Position numbers and translations under genes: made by a program | The notes under the pieces: generated by a model | What the model was told of the DNA's origin: nothing | The model's database searches: none | Seen by the model: only the letters and a program-made list of their open reading frames with translations | Assembly (NCBI RefSeq): GCF_003477705.1 | Contig: NZ_QUDV01000001.1 | Span: 806,001-870,000, forward strand | Source: Dorea sp. AF36-15AT | Lineage (GTDB): Bacteria; Bacillota; Clostridia; Lachnospirales; Lachnospiraceae | Direction: 5' to 3' | Length of the DNA stretch: 64,000 bases | Shown: in pieces, positions 16,550 to 26,430 of the stretch | Position numbering within the stretch: the first letter of the stretch is position 1 | Layout of the letters: every line of letters starts with the position of its first letter

Positions 16550-18216
16550 TCCACCCGTCGGCTTATCAGAAGCATAACAGTACGATCTTCCACCTGGATA
16601 TCATGTTGATTATCAAGCAGCAACGGTTCCTTAAGCACACCTTCTTTTGTCGATGCTGCCAGATACCATTTCCTTTTTGATGTCAAAGTCGGTAATGCAA
16701 AGATGTGCTCTACCCAGTGCATATTATAGATCACAAAACAATCTGACGTACCTTGTGCCTGTCCGGAATAATATACTCCAAGCTGCCTGCTGCTCACTTC
16801 GTTCGGAATCCTCCATGCATGCTCACCATGAAAAGAGATGTCCGGGATTCCACATTTTGCCAGATCAGCCCCCATCAATGGTTCTGCCTGAGTAAGTACC
16901 GGCTGTGCCTTTCTGAAGCTGATCAGGTCTTTTACAAGTTCTGTAAGCCAGCCATATTGTTTCGCACGACTCCAATTCACCCATCCGGTTACATTATCCT
17001 GGCAATAGACATTATTATTGCCCTTCTGGCTGTTTGCAAATTCATCACCTGCAAGAATACATGGCGTTCCCTGTGCCGAGAACAGCAGCAGGAGTGCATT
17101 GGTCATCTGCTTCTTTCTCAGCCCCATAACCGCTTTCTTTCTGCTTGGACCCTCAGCTCCACAATTCCAGCTGTAATTGTATTCCGGACCATCCTGATTA
17201 TTCTCGCCATTCTCCTCATTATGCTTGCGGTCATAAGACACCAGATCATTCAATGTAAAACCATTCTGGTTAGTAATATAGTTATAAATGTGTTCCGTAT
17301 GATGATTGACCCAATACATTACATCATTCACCATACCCTCGTCTCCTTTCAGGAAACGACGCATGATATTCTGATAATCATTCGAATGTATCAGAATCTT
17401 CGTCCGACTGAGGATTGGATCCTTCGCAATCTCTTCCGCAGAGAAGAATACCGGATTCACAATAAAGCCATCCACATGGTACTCCATGCGATAATATCTC
17501 AGGCACTCTTCCATCAGCTGTCTGCCGGCTGATGCGTCAAATGGCATTTCGAGAATCACCTCAATTCCTGCTTTATGGCAGGCTTTGATCATATCTTTTA
17601 ATTCGGTTACAGGATGCTCTCCTGCCGCATAACTGCTTTTAGGTGCAAAAAAGTACCCAGGACCATATCCCCAGTAGTTCACACCATTCTTACCACCGTT
17701 ATCAAATTCATACACCGGCATACAGTGAATCTGATTAATCCCAAGTCCTGTCAGATATGGTATTTTTTCAACCAATCCTGCAAATGTTCCCTTATGGCGT
17801 ACTCCTGATGCACTTTGTCTGGTAAAACCTTTAACATGCAGACTATATGCGATCACCTCATGCTGAGGAAGCATGAGCGGCGCATCCTTTTCCCAATCAT
17901 AAGACTCCTGAACAACCACTCCTCGTCTCTGGCCTTTCATCACAGATACTTCCCTGACATAAGGATCCAGATACTCTTCACCATCTATTCGATACAGATA
18001 TTCTATGTCTCCGCCCAGACCTTCTACTGCCACAAACCGCACATTACCAATCAATGGTTCCTGTTCAAGTTCACAGACGGAAAATGGCTCGGTATATCCT
18101 TTTTTATATAAGCACAGTTCGCAGACACTGTCCGGGGCAGCCGCAACTGAAAAATTAATCTTTTCTTCTGAAATTGTCACTCCAAGAGGTAATGCAGCTC
18201 CCCGCACATGCTTCAT
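16546..18216 (-). CDS. GlgX/isoamylase-like GH13 protein lacking catalytic residues
   Basis: A 556-residue relative of glycogen debranching enzyme (GlgX is usually 650-700), with an N-terminal CBM48-like domain (1-100), a TIM-barrel domain and a C-terminal domain. The scaffold is clear: AYSLHVKGFT, NYWGYGPGYFFAPKSSYA, KHNEENGENNQDG, QGTPCILAGDEFANSQKGNNN. Yet the active site is gone. The nucleophile region VDGFRFD reads VDGFIVN (Asn254), the acid/base region IAEPWD reads LIHSND (His277), and HDGFTL reads QNGFTL (Asn318). Region I DIVLNH reads EMPFDA. It is probably a non-enzymatic glycan-binding or regulatory protein. It sits 48 bp after a sugar-binding lipoprotein and overlaps a TraX-like gene. 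Confidence 0.85.
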   Translation of the reverse strand: MKHVRGAALPLGVTISEEKINFSVAAAPDSVCELCLYKKGYTEPFSVCELEQEPLIGNVRFVAVEGLGGDIEYLYRIDGEEYLDPYVREVSVMKGQRRGVVVQESYDWEKDAPLMLPQHEVIAYSLHVKGFTRQSASGVRHKGTFAGLVEKIPYLTGLGINQIHCMPVYEFDNGGKNGVNYWGYGPGYFFAPKSSYAAGEHPVTELKDMIKACHKAGIEVILEMPFDASAGRQLMEECLRYYRMEYHVDGFIVNPVFFSAEEIAKDPILSRTKILIHSNDYQNIMRRFLKGDEGMVNDVMYWVNHHTEHIYNYITNQNGFTLNDLVSYDRKHNEENGENNQDGPEYNYSWNCGAEGPSRKKAVMGLRKKQMTNALLLLFSAQGTPCILAGDEFANSQKGNNNVYCQDNVTGWVNWSRAKQYGWLTELVKDLISFRKAQPVLTQAEPLMGADLAKCGIPDISFHGEHAWRIPNEVSSRQLGVYYSGQAQGTSDCFVIYNMHWVEHIFALPTLTSKRKWYLAASTKEGVLKEPLLLDNQHDIQVEDRTVMLLISRRVE

Positions 18217-18264
18217 AATCTTTTCTCCCTGTTTTCTCTGATTATCTGGTGTATCTTTCTGCCG

Positions 18265-19290
18265 TTACTGCCATCCATCAACACCGTACATTTCTACATT
18301 ATCACTGTTGATCATATATACTTCTTCATAGGTCTCTGGTTCGTACTCATTATCTTTCAGAATTGCCAATGCAACCTTCGCAGCATCCTTACCCATGTGA
18401 ATCGGAGACTGTGCCACTGTTCCTGCCACAACACTGTCTTTTTTCACCAGTTCCTTCTTAATATCCGGCGATCCATCGATTCCATAGACAATGATATCTT
18501 TTCGTTCTGCCAGGTTCAATGCTGTGATCGCACCTACTGCAATCTGATCATTACCACACATAATAGCGGTAATCTCCGGATGAGCATCCAGCATCGCATT
18601 TGTCTCATCAAGTGCTTTCTGGAACTGTCCGTCTGCATCCGCTCTGTCCACAATCTCAAAGCCTACTTCTGCTGATGAGAGCGCTTTTTCAAATCCGGTA
18701 ATACGGTCATTGACAGAATTCATCGTCGTGCTTTCAAGGATAAGAACGTTACCTCCATCCGGACATCTCTCGATCAGATCCTTCCCGCACAGATACCCGG
18801 CTGCCTGATTATCAGATCCTACATAAGCATCTACATATTCACTTTCCTTTACCTGTGTATCTACATTAATAATCTTCACACCGGCATCCTTCAATGCCCG
18901 AAGTGATGTACTGATTTTTTCCCAGTCAACCGGGCTCAGGAATATAGCATCAATGCCCTCATCAATCATCTCCTGAATCTGCTGGTTCTGAAGATCAGGA
19001 TCACTTCCCGGATCCTTCGTGATCATCCGATAATCTTCATCTCCAAGTCCTTCTTTTACAGCACTTTCCAAAGTGATAAAATACGGATTCTGCATATCGA
19101 TGCCACTGAAGCCAAACTTATATTTGACTTCTTCCTCTTCAGATGTATCCTCTTCTCCCTCTGCATCTGTCTCTGTATTCTCATTTGCTGTTGCATTATC
19201 TTCCGGTGTACCTACTGACTTTTTGCATGCTGCAAGAACAACCAGACACGCAGCCAGTACGATAATCACGCTCCATGTTCTTTTTTTCAT
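18265..19290 (-). CDS. Sugar ABC-type substrate-binding lipoprotein (RbsB-like), orphan
   Basis: A 341-residue periplasmic-binding-protein family 4 (ribose/galactose type) lipoprotein. The signal peptide ends in LVVLAAC, a good lipobox, followed by an acidic Thr/Glu-rich linker to about residue 55. FGFSGIDMQNPYFITLESAVKEG begins the first lobe, and AIMCGNDQIAVGAITAL and VYGIDGSPDIKKELV mark the second. No ATPase or permease gene is adjacent, so it either serves a transporter encoded elsewhere or acts as a sugar sensor for the GH13-like/TraX genes in the same operon. The ATG follows TAGGAGGAAG. Confidence 0.88.
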   Translation of the reverse strand: MKKRTWSVIIVLAACLVVLAACKKSVGTPEDNATANENTETDAEGEEDTSEEEEVKYKFGFSGIDMQNPYFITLESAVKEGLGDEDYRMITKDPGSDPDLQNQQIQEMIDEGIDAIFLSPVDWEKISTSLRALKDAGVKIINVDTQVKESEYVDAYVGSDNQAAGYLCGKDLIERCPDGGNVLILESTTMNSVNDRITGFEKALSSAEVGFEIVDRADADGQFQKALDETNAMLDAHPEITAIMCGNDQIAVGAITALNLAERKDIIVYGIDGSPDIKKELVKKDSVVAGTVAQSPIHMGKDAAKVALAILKDNEYEPETYEEVYMINSDNVEMYGVDGWQ

Positions 19291-19487
19291 TCTTTCTTCC
19301 TCCTAATGTATAACGCTTTAGATATACATGCCTTTTTATTTTACAACATTTCTTTCTACATTTCCAGTAGAACATCGTTTCTACCAGTCTAACAGATTGC
19401 AAACAGATTACAGCGCTCACAGCTTGCTTTTTTGCAGGCTCTCTGTTAAAGTTAAATCATCATAATAATACGAAAAGGAGATTCAGT

Positions 19488-19793
19488 ATGGATGAATTTT
19501 TCAATCAGCCAGATGATCTTGGTACTGTCACCCTGACTCTGGATAATGACGAAGAACTGGAATGCGATATCATCACTTTCTTCACTGCCGGTGACAATGA
19601 ATATGTCGCACTGGCACCGCAGGGTGATGAGTTCGACGGCATCGTATATCTTTATCGCTACATCGAACATGATGGCGAAGAAGAGCCGGAGCTCATAACG
19701 ATCGAAAGCGATGAAGAATATGAAATTGCATCTGATGGGTTTGACGAATGGTTAGATAACCTGGAATTCGAAGAATTACCGACTGTGGAGTAA
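19488..19793 (+). CDS. DUF1292 family protein
   Basis: A small, very acidic cytoplasmic protein of 101 residues in the DUF1292 (YrzB) family, starting after AAAAGGAG. The core TVTLTLDNDEELECDIITFF is typical, followed by YVALAPQGDEFDGIVYLYRY. The function of the family is unknown. Its last 18 bp overlap the 3' end of the convergent helicase gene, so the two transcripts are antisense at their ends. It is divergent from the sugar-binding lipoprotein gene. Confidence 0.85.
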   Translation: MDEFFNQPDDLGTVTLTLDNDEELECDIITFFTAGDNEYVALAPQGDEFDGIVYLYRYIEHDGEEEPELITIESDEEYEIASDGFDEWLDNLEFEELPTVE

Positions 19794-21617
19794 TTCATCG
19801 ACAAAGCGGGAAGGATCCAGATCCTTTCCGTTTTTCATTTTTGCATAGCTTATGATAAGTTTCCGTTTTGCTCTTGTCATCGCCACGTAAAACATACGTC
19901 GTTCCTCTTCCAGCTCTGCATCTAGCTTTGCTTTCTTATACGGAATCACGCCCTCGTTACACTGGATCATAAATACGGTATCAAACTCCAAGCCTTTTGC
20001 GCCATGCATAGTCATCAGCCATACACCGTCATTTCTTCCAGACTGTCTGTTCTTCTGTCCCAGAAGTGCGGCCGAATACCGTTCAATATAATCTAGCCAT
20101 TCCTGCATATCTGAATAATCTTTCGCTTTTTCCTGAATCTCTGTCAGCACAGTAAACAGATCTTCTTCACTGATTCTTCGTTCTCTGGCATATTCTTTCA
20201 GATAATCATCATACCCGATATGCTTGCGTATGTACTGGATCGCCGCATATGGTGTCTGTCCTTCCATCATACTGAGATCCCATTCAAACTGATCGATCCG
20301 GTCTAACATCCAACTCTTATCCATATAAAAGCAACGGATATCCTCAAATGATACCACTGCATTCTCCAGACTGTCTCTGCTGATATATCGAACCGGAGCA
20401 TTCATGACATCCAAAAACAATCTCCGATCACGTTCTCCCAATGCCAACCTGACATAGCTTATCAGATTTCTTGCAATAAAATGATCGTAAATATTCTGAA
20501 TGGATTCTTTCGCCTGGAATGGAATCTGATATTCCAGCAAAGCCTCCATCATCACTCTTGCATCATTCGCTGTCCGGTAAAGAACCGCCATATCAGAATG
20601 CGGAATGCCTTCCTTTTCTGCCTCTCGAATCTTATCGATCAGATACTTACTCTCTTCTTTTGCATCCTTTACTTCCTGTACATGGATACAGGCACCCTTA
20701 TCACCGGACGTAACCAGCTTCTTCTTATAGCGTCTGCTGTTATTGGAAATAACCCGAAGAGCTCCATTCACAATATTTCTGCTGGATCTGTAATTTACAT
20801 CCAGCAATATCGTCTCTGTCTCCGGATAATCCTCACCAAAACCAAGCATGATCTCCGGACTTGCTCCCCTGAAATGATAAATTGACTGATCATCATCTCC
20901 CACCACAAACAAATTATTCTCCGGCATGGCAAGCATCCGCACCACTTCATACTGAATCCGGTTCACATCTTGAAACTCATCGATCAAAATATAGCGAAAC
21001 CTCTTCTGCCACTGTTCCAGAATATCCGGCCTTCTGCGGAACAGATCATAACATAGAAGCAGCATATCATCAAAATCAATCTTCCGCATCAGCTTTCTCT
21101 GTTTCTCATAGGTCTTGTAAATTCTGGTAAATACTACGCCGTAACGGATAGACTCATATTTTTCAATACTGATCCCGCGGTTCTTTACATTACCAATCTC
21201 TGTGATCAAATCTCGTATTTCTTCTTTTTCATCGGATAATTCCGGCTCAAATCCGATCTCCGGTATAGCAAGAATCTGGCGGATCAACTGATACTTTTCT
21301 TCCTCTGTCAGGATATTATCTGATGTCAGACGGTATGCCCATTTCAGAATACCAAAATACACTCCGTGAAAGGTTCCAAACGTAACCGGATAGTTCTTCC
21401 CTTTGGTATAACCCTGAAACCGCTCTTTCATCTCTCTGGAAGCTGCCCTGGTAAAAGTAATGACCAGAATTTCTTCTGGTCTTACTTTGTAATGCTCTAT
21501 TAAATACTGTGTTCGTCTGGCAATCGTATATGTTTTGCCAGATCCAGGTCCTGCCAGCACCATGCATGGTCCGTCACCATGCTTTATTGCCCGTTCCTGT
21601 GCCTCATTCGGCCCCAT
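19776..21617 (-). CDS. UvrD/Rep-family ATP-dependent DNA helicase
   Basis: A superfamily 1A 3'-5' helicase of 613 residues, shorter than PcrA/UvrD (about 720-750). All core motifs are visible: GPGSGKTYT (Walker A, about 23), LIDEFQDVN (DEXQ box), VGDDDQSIYHFRGA, VNYRSSRNI, TMHGAKGLEFDTVF and ERRMFYVAMTRAKRKL. The C-terminus ends right after motif VI, so the PcrA tail that binds RNA polymerase is absent; it is probably a repair accessory helicase rather than PcrA itself. It lies 3 bp downstream of gltX in the same direction and overlaps DUF1292 at its 3' end. Confidence 0.92.
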   Translation of the reverse strand: MGPNEAQERAIKHGDGPCMVLAGPGSGKTYTIARRTQYLIEHYKVRPEEILVITFTRAASREMKERFQGYTKGKNYPVTFGTFHGVYFGILKWAYRLTSDNILTEEEKYQLIRQILAIPEIGFEPELSDEKEEIRDLITEIGNVKNRGISIEKYESIRYGVVFTRIYKTYEKQRKLMRKIDFDDMLLLCYDLFRRRPDILEQWQKRFRYILIDEFQDVNRIQYEVVRMLAMPENNLFVVGDDDQSIYHFRGASPEIMLGFGEDYPETETILLDVNYRSSRNIVNGALRVISNNSRRYKKKLVTSGDKGACIHVQEVKDAKEESKYLIDKIREAEKEGIPHSDMAVLYRTANDARVMMEALLEYQIPFQAKESIQNIYDHFIARNLISYVRLALGERDRRLFLDVMNAPVRYISRDSLENAVVSFEDIRCFYMDKSWMLDRIDQFEWDLSMMEGQTPYAAIQYIRKHIGYDDYLKEYARERRISEEDLFTVLTEIQEKAKDYSDMQEWLDYIERYSAALLGQKNRQSGRNDGVWLMTMHGAKGLEFDTVFMIQCNEGVIPYKKAKLDAELEEERRMFYVAMTRAKRKLIISYAKMKNGKDLDPSRFVDELLHSR

Positions 21618-21620
21618 GTA

Positions 21621-23081
21621 TTACCTCGTTTCTAACTTCTCAATAGCTTTCTTGATTCGTGCAATGGACTCCTCTTTGCCAAGTACATCCATAATCTCCG
21701 TTGCTCCTCCCGGTGTATTCTGCTTACCGGAAATAGCAGTACGGATCGGCCACATTACATAGCCAACTTTCTTCTCGATCTCTCCGGCAAATGCTTTCAG
21801 CGTCTCAAACAATGCATCGTTGCTGAAATCTTCCTGCGCTTCCAATACCGGAAGTACGGATTTCAGAAGTTCCAGAGAATTCTCTTCGTTCGTCTTCATC
21901 TTCTTATGACAGTACATTGCTGTGTCATACTCCGGAACAGCCTGGAAGAAATCAATCTGATCTTTGATATCCGGCAGAATCTCGATACGAGTCTTCACCA
22001 GAGCAGCAATCTTGCGCAGATCATAATCTCCTGTGATCACCTCTTCGATATATGGCTTAGCCAGGTCGAAATATTTTTCAAAATCCATAGCCTTCAGATA
22101 TTCACCATTCATCCAACGCAGCTTCACAATGTCAAATACTGCCGGGGACTTGCTCATATGGCGATAATCAAATGCTTTTACCAGATCTTCCAGCGAGAAA
22201 ATCTCCTGATTATCTGTCGGGCACCATCCAAGCAGTGCAACATAGTTCACAATAGCTTCTGATACAAAGCCCTGATCCAGCAAATCTTCGTAAGAAGAAT
22301 GTCCGCAGCGCTTACTAAGCTTCTTATGATTCTCATCTGTGATCAGCGGACAGTGTACATATACCGGCACATCCCATCCAAACGCTTCATAGAGACGATT
22401 ATACTTCGGTGCAGAAGAAAGATACTCATTACCTCTTACTACATGTGTAATTCCCATCAGATGGTCATCAATAACATTGGCAAAGTTATAAGTCGGATAT
22501 CCATCTGACTTAATAAGGATCATATCGTCCAGTTCTGCATTCGGCACAGTAATATCTCCATAAATCTCATCATGGAAGGTTGTCGTGCCTTCTGTCGGCA
22601 TATTAATACGGATAACATATGGCTTTCCTGCTGCAAGGTTCGCTTCAATCTCTTCTTTAGAAAGGTGAAGGCAATGCTTGTCATATACTACAATCTCTGT
22701 ACCGGACTCTGATACGGTACTCTTCAGCGATTCCAGTCTCTCTTTGTCACAGAAGCAGTAATAAGCATCTCCCTGCTCGATCAACTGCTTGGCATATTTG
22801 AGGTACAGACCTGATTTATTACGCTCACTCTGGACGTACGGACCCACACCGCCATCCTTGTCCGGTCCTTCATCGTGAACCAGACCTGTCTTAGCCAGTG
22901 TACGATAAATAATCTCAAGTGCTCCTTCTACAAAACGCTCCTGATCTGTATCTTCGATACGAAGGATAAAATCTCCATCCTCATGCTTAGCGATCAGATA
23001 TGCATACAATGCTGTTCTCAAATTACCCACATGCATTCTTCCTGTCGGACTTGGGGCAAATCTTGTTCTCACTCTACTCAT
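21621..23081 (-). CDS. gltX: Glutamyl-tRNA synthetase
   Basis: Charges tRNA-Glu (in Firmicutes usually also tRNA-Gln, for later amidation). It has 486 residues. The class I signatures are [20 protein letters not shown] (HIGH motif as HVGN) and KLSKR (as KMSKS). The segment PYVIRINMP and the C-terminal anticodon-binding region [26 protein letters not shown] are typical. The ATG has no strong Shine-Dalgarno (AGAAACGGAGATAGAGAA upstream). It is followed 3 bp later by the helicase gene. Confidence 0.96.
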   Translation of the reverse strand: MSRVRTRFAPSPTGRMHVGNLRTALYAYLIAKHEDGDFILRIEDTDQERFVEGALEIIYRTLAKTGLVHDEGPDKDGGVGPYVQSERNKSGLYLKYAKQLIEQGDAYYCFCDKERLESLKSTVSESGTEIVVYDKHCLHLSKEEIEANLAAGKPYVIRINMPTEGTTTFHDEIYGDITVPNAELDDMILIKSDGYPTYNFANVIDDHLMGITHVVRGNEYLSSAPKYNRLYEAFGWDVPVYVHCPLITDENHKKLSKRCGHSSYEDLLDQGFVSEAIVNYVALLGWCPTDNQEIFSLEDLVKAFDYRHMSKSPAVFDIVKLRWMNGEYLKAMDFEKYFDLAKPYIEEVITGDYDLRKIAALVKTRIEILPDIKDQIDFFQAVPEYDTAMYCHKKMKTNEENSLELLKSVLPVLEAQEDFSNDALFETLKAFAGEIEKKVGYVMWPIRTAISGKQNTPGGATEIMDVLGKEESIARIKKAIEKLETR

Positions 23082-23164
23082 TTCTCTATCTCCGTTTCTT
23101 TTATTATTACTTTATTATTTTATCTGTAAACCAGCTTTCATTGTAACAGAGATAGCCGGTTCAT

Positions 23165-23920
23165 TCAAGGTTTTCTGTACAATTCACCATTAGAACTGCC
23201 ATACACCGGATTATCCGGATGTACCTCAATGTAAAACAGTTCAGAGAGACCATCAAATGCCGAATCGCTGATATCTACGATATTTGCAGGTATATACACT
23301 TCAAAGACCTCACTACCCAGACTGGTAAATGCCCCACCTGCAATAGCTGTACATCTGCTGTCAGCCGGAATATTCAGTACTCCATCTGTAACTGTAATCC
23401 CATCACATCCTACTATTCTTCCATCAACATCACATAGAAACCCATTGATACTGGTCACCGTACCTGCATTTTCATCAGGTTCTTCTGTGATCGATCCCTC
23501 TGTCCTGTCATATGTAACATCACCTTTCGGCGTATCTGGTACTATGACAGCTGTCACATCCGATGGTCTTTCAGACACATTGCTCTGCATCGGCATTGCA
23601 ACCTCCTTCGCTGCAGTACCCATCTTCTCCTTAAAATTCTTCATCCCTTCCACAGGTATACTGCATGAATATCGTGCTGTATCCACATTCATCTTGTTCC
23701 ATGCATACATATGCAGATCATATGTGGTTGCAGTTGGCACAGTCCACGCTTTTGCGGTTCTGTATTCACCATGTTCCATCATACTGAACGTATGAATCTT
23801 TTCTGCAGATCCCATCAGAAGTGCTACAGTTAACAGTACCGTGGCTCCCTCTCTGATGCTTTTCTTCTGCAAAATATTTTCTTTTACAGTGTCGTCTTTT
23901 GTCAAATCATATTCTACCAT
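23165..23920 (-). CDS. Protein with a C-terminal BspA-like leucine-rich repeat segment
   Basis: A 251-residue protein with an N-terminal hydrophobic segment (about 24-40, GATVLLTVALLMGSAEK), a linker of no known fold, and a C-terminal part (about 160-251) resembling LRR_5/BspA-like repeats: LNIPADSRCTAIAGGAFTSLG, VYIPANIVDISDSAFDGLSELFYIEVHPDNPVY. Such repeats usually occur in long surface proteins; only about two are present and the protein ends inside a repeat-like phrase, so it may be a shortened relic or a small secreted protein. The N-terminus (about 20 charged residues before the hydrophobic stretch) suggests a membrane anchor rather than a cleaved signal. Confidence 0.6.
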   Translation of the reverse strand: MVEYDLTKDDTVKENILQKKSIREGATVLLTVALLMGSAEKIHTFSMMEHGEYRTAKAWTVPTATTYDLHMYAWNKMNVDTARYSCSIPVEGMKNFKEKMGTAAKEVAMPMQSNVSERPSDVTAVIVPDTPKGDVTYDRTEGSITEEPDENAGTVTSINGFLCDVDGRIVGCDGITVTDGVLNIPADSRCTAIAGGAFTSLGSEVFEVYIPANIVDISDSAFDGLSELFYIEVHPDNPVYGSSNGELYRKP

Positions 23921-23959
23921 GTTTTTATTATATTATGGTTACCGCTTCCAGACAACAGT

Positions 23960-23988
23960 TTTGGAGGTGTCAAAATGACACCTCCAAA
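23960..23988. terminator. Hairpin after trxB
   Basis: A perfect 12-bp stem, TTTGGAGGTGTC with GACACCTCCAAA, around a 5-nt loop, 35 bp after the trxB stop. No long T-run follows, so terminator function is likely but not certain. Confidence 0.6.
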
Positions 23989-24023
23989 TAATCAACATTC
24001 ATGAAATTATAACTATCTAATAT

Positions 24024-24959
24024 TTAATTACATTTTCCAGATATGTGTACAGCTGCAATCGCGCCATCCGCTGCAGCGGTAACCACTTGCCGCACACTCT
24101 TTACACGAATATCACCGGCCACATATACACCAGTCACGCTTGTCTGCATCTCTTCATCCGCACGGATATACCCATTCTCATCCATATCAAGTATTCCCTG
24201 AAAGAGAGCTGAATTCGGAATATTTCCCACAAAACCGAACAGACCGATCATACCGTCTTTTGGATCAGCTTCAATCTGCTTCTTCTCTCCGGTCTTAACA
24301 TTGCGAACAGTCAGTCCCTGCAGGATTCCTGCTCCATGAACCTCTTCTACCACACTGTTCCACAGAAAATCTATCTTAGGATTGGAAAATGCTCTCTCCT
24401 GTATAGCCTTCACTGCACGAAGTTCATCTCTTCGGTGGATGATCGTCACCTTTCTCGCAAATCGCGTCAGGTAAATTGCTTCTTCCACCGCAGCATCTCC
24501 GCCTCCGGCCACATACACTTCAAGATCTCGGAAAAAATTAGCATCGCAGGTTGCACAATATGAAATACCGCTTCCCCGGTACTTGTCCTCACCTTCACAT
24601 CCGATTGGACGTGCATGGGCTCCGGCTGCTATGATCACATATCGTCCCTGATAAATCTCTTTTTCACCCTGAAGCTTTTTCACCTCGCCATTAAAATCAA
24701 CCGACTGGATCTGATCTCTCACCCGCACTGAGCCAAAACGTTCTGCCTGCGCCGACATCCGCTTGATCAATGAAGCGCCGCTCTCGCCTTCCGGCATCTG
24801 TCCAGGATAATTCTCAATCTCATCCGTGACTGCAATCTGCCCGCCATCGGCTCCTTTTTCAATTAACAGTACTGACAGCCCGCTTCTGCCGGCATACAAA
24901 GCTGCTGACAACCCGGCAGGACCTGCCCCCAGAATCATTACATCATATATCATATTCAT
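24024..24959 (-). CDS. trxB: Thioredoxin reductase
   Basis: A flavoprotein of 311 residues that reduces thioredoxin with NADPH. FAD-binding VMILGAGPAGLSAALYAGRSG is at the N-terminus. The redox-active disulfide is in SYCATCDANFF (CATC), and the NADPH motifs are VAGGGDAAVEEA and HRRDELRA. GVYVAGDIRVKSVRQVVTAAADGA is the C-terminal FAD contact. The Arg-containing NADPH motif argues against the ferredoxin-dependent clostridial variant. It lies 22 bp downstream of purB. Confidence 0.92.
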   Translation of the reverse strand: MNMIYDVMILGAGPAGLSAALYAGRSGLSVLLIEKGADGGQIAVTDEIENYPGQMPEGESGASLIKRMSAQAERFGSVRVRDQIQSVDFNGEVKKLQGEKEIYQGRYVIIAAGAHARPIGCEGEDKYRGSGISYCATCDANFFRDLEVYVAGGGDAAVEEAIYLTRFARKVTIIHRRDELRAVKAIQERAFSNPKIDFLWNSVVEEVHGAGILQGLTVRNVKTGEKKQIEADPKDGMIGLFGFVGNIPNSALFQGILDMDENGYIRADEEMQTSVTGVYVAGDIRVKSVRQVVTAAADGAIAAVHISGKCN

Positions 24960-24981
24960 ACTGTGTCCCTGTTTTTTATTT

Positions 24982-26415
24982 TTATACGTTAATCTCTGCT
25001 TTTACGCCAAGAATACCTTTGTTCTCTTCCAGTAATGGTCGAATCACCTTGGTCAGATACTGATCTACCTGAACAGATGCACGTCCCGTGTATTTAGCCG
25101 GATCCATGGTTTTCTTCAGCTCGTCCAGTGTCAAATTGAATGCAGGATCTGCTGCGATCAGTTCCAAAAGATTGTTATCCTTTCCTTCTACCTTGACATT
25201 ACGTCCTGCTTCCATAGACAGCTCACGGATACGTTCATGCAGCTCCTGTCTGTCTCCGCCGGCCTTAACAGCATCCATCATTATATTCTCTGTAGCCATG
25301 AATGGAAGCTCAGACATCAGACGCTTCTCGATAACCTTTGGATATACTACCAGACCGTCTACAACATTCAGGCACAGATCCAGAATACCGTCAATCGCAA
25401 GGAATCCTTCCGGTACGCTCAGTCTCTTATTTGCAGAATCATCCAGTGTACGTTCAAACCACTGTGTAGCAGATGTGATCGCCGGATTCAATGCATCAAT
25501 CATCACATATCTTGACAGAGATGCAATTCTCTCGCTACGCATTGGATTTCTCTTATATGCCATTGCGGAAGAACCGATCTGGCTCTTTTCAAATGGCTCT
25601 TCTACTTCCTTTAAATGCTGCAGAAGGCGGATATCATTAGAGAATTTATGTGCGCTTGCAGCAATTCCTGCCAACACATTCAATACACGAGTATCTACCT
25701 TACGGGAATAGGTCTGGCCGGATACCGGATAGCACTGTTTGAATCCCATCTTCTCAGCGATCATCGGATCAATCTTATCAATTGTCTCCTGATCTCCATC
25801 AAAAAGTTCCAGGAAGCTTGCCTGTGTACCTGTCGTTCCCTTAGAGCCAAGCAGCTTCAACGTGCTCAGTACATAGTCCAGATCTTCCAGATCCATAGAA
25901 AATTCCTGAATCCAGAGAGTTGCTCTCTTACCAACTGTTGTCGGCTGTGCCGGCTGGAAATGAGTAAACGCCAGTGTTGGCTGGTCTTTATACTTATCTG
26001 CAAAATCTGCCAGCTCTGCAATCACATTCACCAGCTTAGTACGCACCAGCTGCAGTGCTTCATGCATCACGATAATATCGGTATTATCCCCTACATAACA
26101 GGAAGTTGCTCCCAGGTGAATGATTCCCTTTGCCTTCGGGCACTGCTGCCCATATGCATATACATGTGACATTACATCATGGCGTACCTTCTTTTCTCTC
26201 TCTTTTGCCACTTCGTAATTGATGTCCTCTGCATGCTCCTTCAGTTCTGCAATCTGCTCATCTGTAATATCCAGACCCAATTCTTTCTCGGTCTCTGCCA
26301 ATGCAATCCATAATCTTCTCCAGGTACGGAACTTCATATCCGGTGAAAAAATGTACTGCATCTCCTTGCTTGCATATCGCTCTGATAATGGGCTGCGGTA
26401 TCTGTCGTTACTCAT
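24982..26415 (-). CDS. purB: Adenylosuccinate lyase
   Basis: Acts twice in purine synthesis: SAICAR to AICAR and adenylosuccinate to AMP. It has about 477 residues. The fumarase/aspartase-superfamily signature is SSAMAYKRNPMRSERI (near residue 285); HLGATSCYVGDN and the catalytic His region FTHFQPAQPTTVGKRA are present. Two adjacent ATGs (26418 and 26415) are possible; AGGAGG lies 4 nt from the first and 7 nt from the second, so I use the second. It follows purF with about 15 bp between them. Confidence 0.95.
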   Translation of the reverse strand: MSNDRYRSPLSERYASKEMQYIFSPDMKFRTWRRLWIALAETEKELGLDITDEQIAELKEHAEDINYEVAKEREKKVRHDVMSHVYAYGQQCPKAKGIIHLGATSCYVGDNTDIIVMHEALQLVRTKLVNVIAELADFADKYKDQPTLAFTHFQPAQPTTVGKRATLWIQEFSMDLEDLDYVLSTLKLLGSKGTTGTQASFLELFDGDQETIDKIDPMIAEKMGFKQCYPVSGQTYSRKVDTRVLNVLAGIAASAHKFSNDIRLLQHLKEVEEPFEKSQIGSSAMAYKRNPMRSERIASLSRYVMIDALNPAITSATQWFERTLDDSANKRLSVPEGFLAIDGILDLCLNVVDGLVVYPKVIEKRLMSELPFMATENIMMDAVKAGGDRQELHERIRELSMEAGRNVKVEGKDNNLLELIAADPAFNLTLDELKKTMDPAKYTGRASVQVDQYLTKVIRPLLEENKGILGVKAEINV

Positions 26416-26430
26416 CATATTTCCTCCTCG

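Noticed and set aside
19291..19340. CcpA catabolite-response site near AAAGCGTT upstream of the sugar-binding lipoprotein
   Set aside because: Only the central bases fit the cre consensus; both flanking arms mismatch.
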